DNA from: JBBQSN01 sp038213835
GTDB taxonomy: Bacteria; Actinomycetota; Actinomycetes; Actinomycetales; CAWJMD01
Length of the DNA stretch: 8,916 nucleotides
NCBI GenBank assembly: GCA_038213835.1
Contig: JBBQSN010000145.1
Coordinates: forward strand, 1 to 8,916
Reading direction: 5' to 3'
In this document: positions 7,613-8,916 of the stretch, in pieces
How the letters are laid out: every line of letters begins with the position of its first letter
Numbering within the stretch: the stretch's first letter is position 1
The notes under the pieces: generated by a model
Database searches by the model: none
The model's input: only the letters and a program-made list of their open reading frames with translations
What the model was told of the DNA's origin: nothing
Position numbers and translations under genes: made by a program

Positions 7613-8916
7613 ATGGACCGACTCGGGCGATGGGTCTCGCGCCACCCCCTCCCCGTGCTGCTCACCTGGGGGGTCCTGGTGGTCGCCGGCTTCGCGCTGG
7701 CCACCGGGGCCGTCGGCGAGGGCCTGTTCGGGCGCCTCAACAGCGGCGAGCCCGACGTGCCCGGAGAGTCCCGTACCGGGCGCGAGCTGATCGCCGACAG
7801 CTCTCCCCCGAGCGGGGACTCGATCTCGTTGATGGTCGACGACGTCGACCTGGCCGACCCGGCCGTCGTGCAGAAGGTCGGTGCCGCCCGCGAGGACCTG
7901 CGCCAGGTCCGGTGGGTCTCCGGTGTGGCCGACCCCTACGCCTTCCCCACGGCGACCGCCCCGGACCCCGCCGACCCGAGGGCGGCCGTGCTGGTCTCGC
8001 AGGACCGCGACGGCTTCCTCCTCGTGGTGACCCTGGCACCCGAGCTGTCCCAGGAGCAGACCGACGACGCCCTGGCCGCCGTCCGGGCCCGGATGCGCGT
8101 GCTGGGCGAGGAGGTGGAAGCGGTCGAGCCGGGCGCCACCGCGTCCATCGGTGGCCTCACCGAGCTGGTCGACGCCATCAACCACCAGGTCGAGCAGGAC
8201 CTGCGCACGGGCGAGGGCATCGCCCTGCCGGTCAGCCTCCTGGTGATGGTGGTCGTGTTCGGTGGGTTCCTCGCCGCGGGCATCCCGATCGTCGGGGCGG
8301 TGGCCTCGATCGCGGGCGGGCTCGCGTCGTTGCTGGGCTTCTCGCACCTGGTCGACCTGGACGCCACGGTGGTCAACGTCGTCACCGTCCTCGGGCTCGG
8401 GCTCTGCATCGACTACGGCCTGCTGATGGTCAGCCGGTTCCGGGACGAGCTGAGGGCCGCGGTCGGCGGCCGGGCGCACGCCTCGCGCGGGCACCGGGCC
8501 ACCGCGCTCGGACGGACGATGTCGACGGCCGGCCGCACGGTCCTCTTCAGCGGCGTCACGGTCGGCATCAGCCTCGGCGGCCTGGTCTTCTTCGACGCCG
8601 CGATCCTGGCCGGCACCGGCGCGGCCGGGCTCTCGGTCGTGGCCATCGCGCTGCTGGTGGCCCTCACCCTGGTGCCTGCCCTGCTCGCCCTCGGGGCGAA
8701 CCGGCTGCTGCACCCGGGGTCGCTGCACCGCGTCCCGGGCCTGCGCGTGCTGGTGCGCCGCCTCGGCGACGTCGCCCCGGACGAGGGCTTCTTCAGCCGG
8801 CTCGCCCGGCGTGTGCAGCGGCACCCGTGGTGGGTCGTCGTCGGCGTCCTCGGCGTCCTCGGCGTGATGGCGTCGCCGGTGCTGCAGCTCACCCTGCGCA
8901 GCTCGGCCGAGGACCT
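7613..8916 (+). CDS. MMPL/RND-family transporter, N-terminal part (cut by window edge)
   Basis: The first 434 codons of an inner-membrane RND-superfamily protein of the MmpL/YdfJ type, which use the proton gradient to export lipids or other hydrophobic compounds; the substrate cannot be told here. Seen: membrane helix 1 (residues about 13-33), an outside domain (about 35-200), and a cluster of helices from about 204. Within the cluster is the MMPL signature GLGLCIDYGLLMVSRFRDEL with Asp267-Tyr268, the presumed proton-relay pair. Then come TALGRTMSTAGRTVLFSGVT, two more helices up to about 360, a cytosolic loop and the next helix (WWVVVGVLGVLGVM, about 403-422). Family members are usually about 700-1000 residues, so over a third is missing. 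The start could be ATG 7613 or the GTG just before it at 7610; with the GTG, the -10-like GACACT (7598-7603) has leaderless spacing of 6 nt. The 91-bp gap to divergent rarA shows no iron box. Confidence 0.93.
   Translation, partial: MDRLGRWVSRHPLPVLLTWGVLVVAGFALATGAVGEGLFGRLNSGEPDVPGESRTGRELIADSSPPSGDSISLMVDDVDLADPAVVQKVGAAREDLRQVRWVSGVADPYAFPTATAPDPADPRAAVLVSQDRDGFLLVVTLAPELSQEQTDDALAAVRARMRVLGEEVEAVEPGATASIGGLTELVDAINHQVEQDLRTGEGIALPVSLLVMVVVFGGFLAAGIPIVGAVASIAGGLASLLGFSHLVDLDATVVNVVTVLGLGLCIDYGLLMVSRFRDELRAAVGGRAHASRGHRATALGRTMSTAGRTVLFSGVTVGISLGGLVFFDAAILAGTGAAGLSVVAIALLVALTLVPALLALGANRLLHPGSLHRVPGLRVLVRRLGDVAPDEGFFSRLARRVQRHPWWVVVGVLGVLGVMASPVLQLTLRSSAED

Noticed and set aside
7522..7740. 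Upstream extension of rarA to 7740
   Set aside because: It overlaps the divergent transporter gene, and the added residues are unlike RarA; GTG 7521 gives the family N terminus MTDLFG.
6851..8824. 657-codon minus-strand open frame antisense to the MMPL gene
   Set aside because: It is antisense to a gene with a clear MMPL signature and overlaps rarA out of frame; highly charged repeats typical of a shadow frame.
8838..8866. GGCGTCCTC-type direct repeats near the right edge
   Set aside because: They encode the Val-Gly-Val-Leu-Gly pattern of a membrane helix in the transporter; low-complexity coding sequence.

Overview
The window is very GC-rich chromosomal DNA. Its gene order (rpsD, a DUF948 gene, a small membrane-protein gene, alaS, ruvX, mltG on the minus strand) and its protein sequences point to a high-GC actinomycete, most likely a Nocardioides-like member of the Propionibacteriales. 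The genus is inferred from remembered family sequences, not from a search. Nothing indicates a plasmid, phage, insertion sequence or recent transfer. Coding is dense: the largest gap between genes is 91 bp.

Left two thirds (1-5217, all minus strand, transcribed right to left): rpsD (ribosomal protein S4), a DUF948 membrane-anchored protein, a small DUF6167-like membrane protein, alaS (alanyl-tRNA synthetase), ruvX/yqgF (RNase H-fold nuclease of 16S rRNA maturation) and the N-terminal part of mltG (septal-type lytic transglycosylase, cut by the left edge). Short gaps, a 4-base GTGA overlap and Shine-Dalgarno sequences inside the cluster suggest one or two operons joining translation functions with cell-envelope functions. 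A second promoter probably lies just before the DUF948 gene.

Middle (5218-6119): a 68-bp control region lies between divergent rpsD (minus) and a plus-strand gene for a HugZ-like DUF2470 protein. It contains a strong DtxR/IdeR-type iron box whose last base is the first base of the DUF2470 start codon. The protein has an HxHH cluster and a C-terminal Cys-x3-Cys-x3-Cys tail encoded by a 12-bp tandem repeat. This makes a coherent case for an iron-repressed gene for heme or iron use, and it is the most interesting part of the window.

Right third (6145-8916): rarA (AAA+ replication-associated recombination protein, minus) converges on the DUF2470 gene with 25 bp between stops. It is divergent from a plus-strand MMPL/RND-family transporter that runs off the right edge.

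Most of the window is conserved housekeeping sequence. I do not see a clear undescribed multi-gene system. The points worth following are the iron box, the cysteine-rich tail of the DUF2470 protein, the shared control region with a ribosomal protein gene, and the DUF948/small-membrane-protein pair inside a translation operon.
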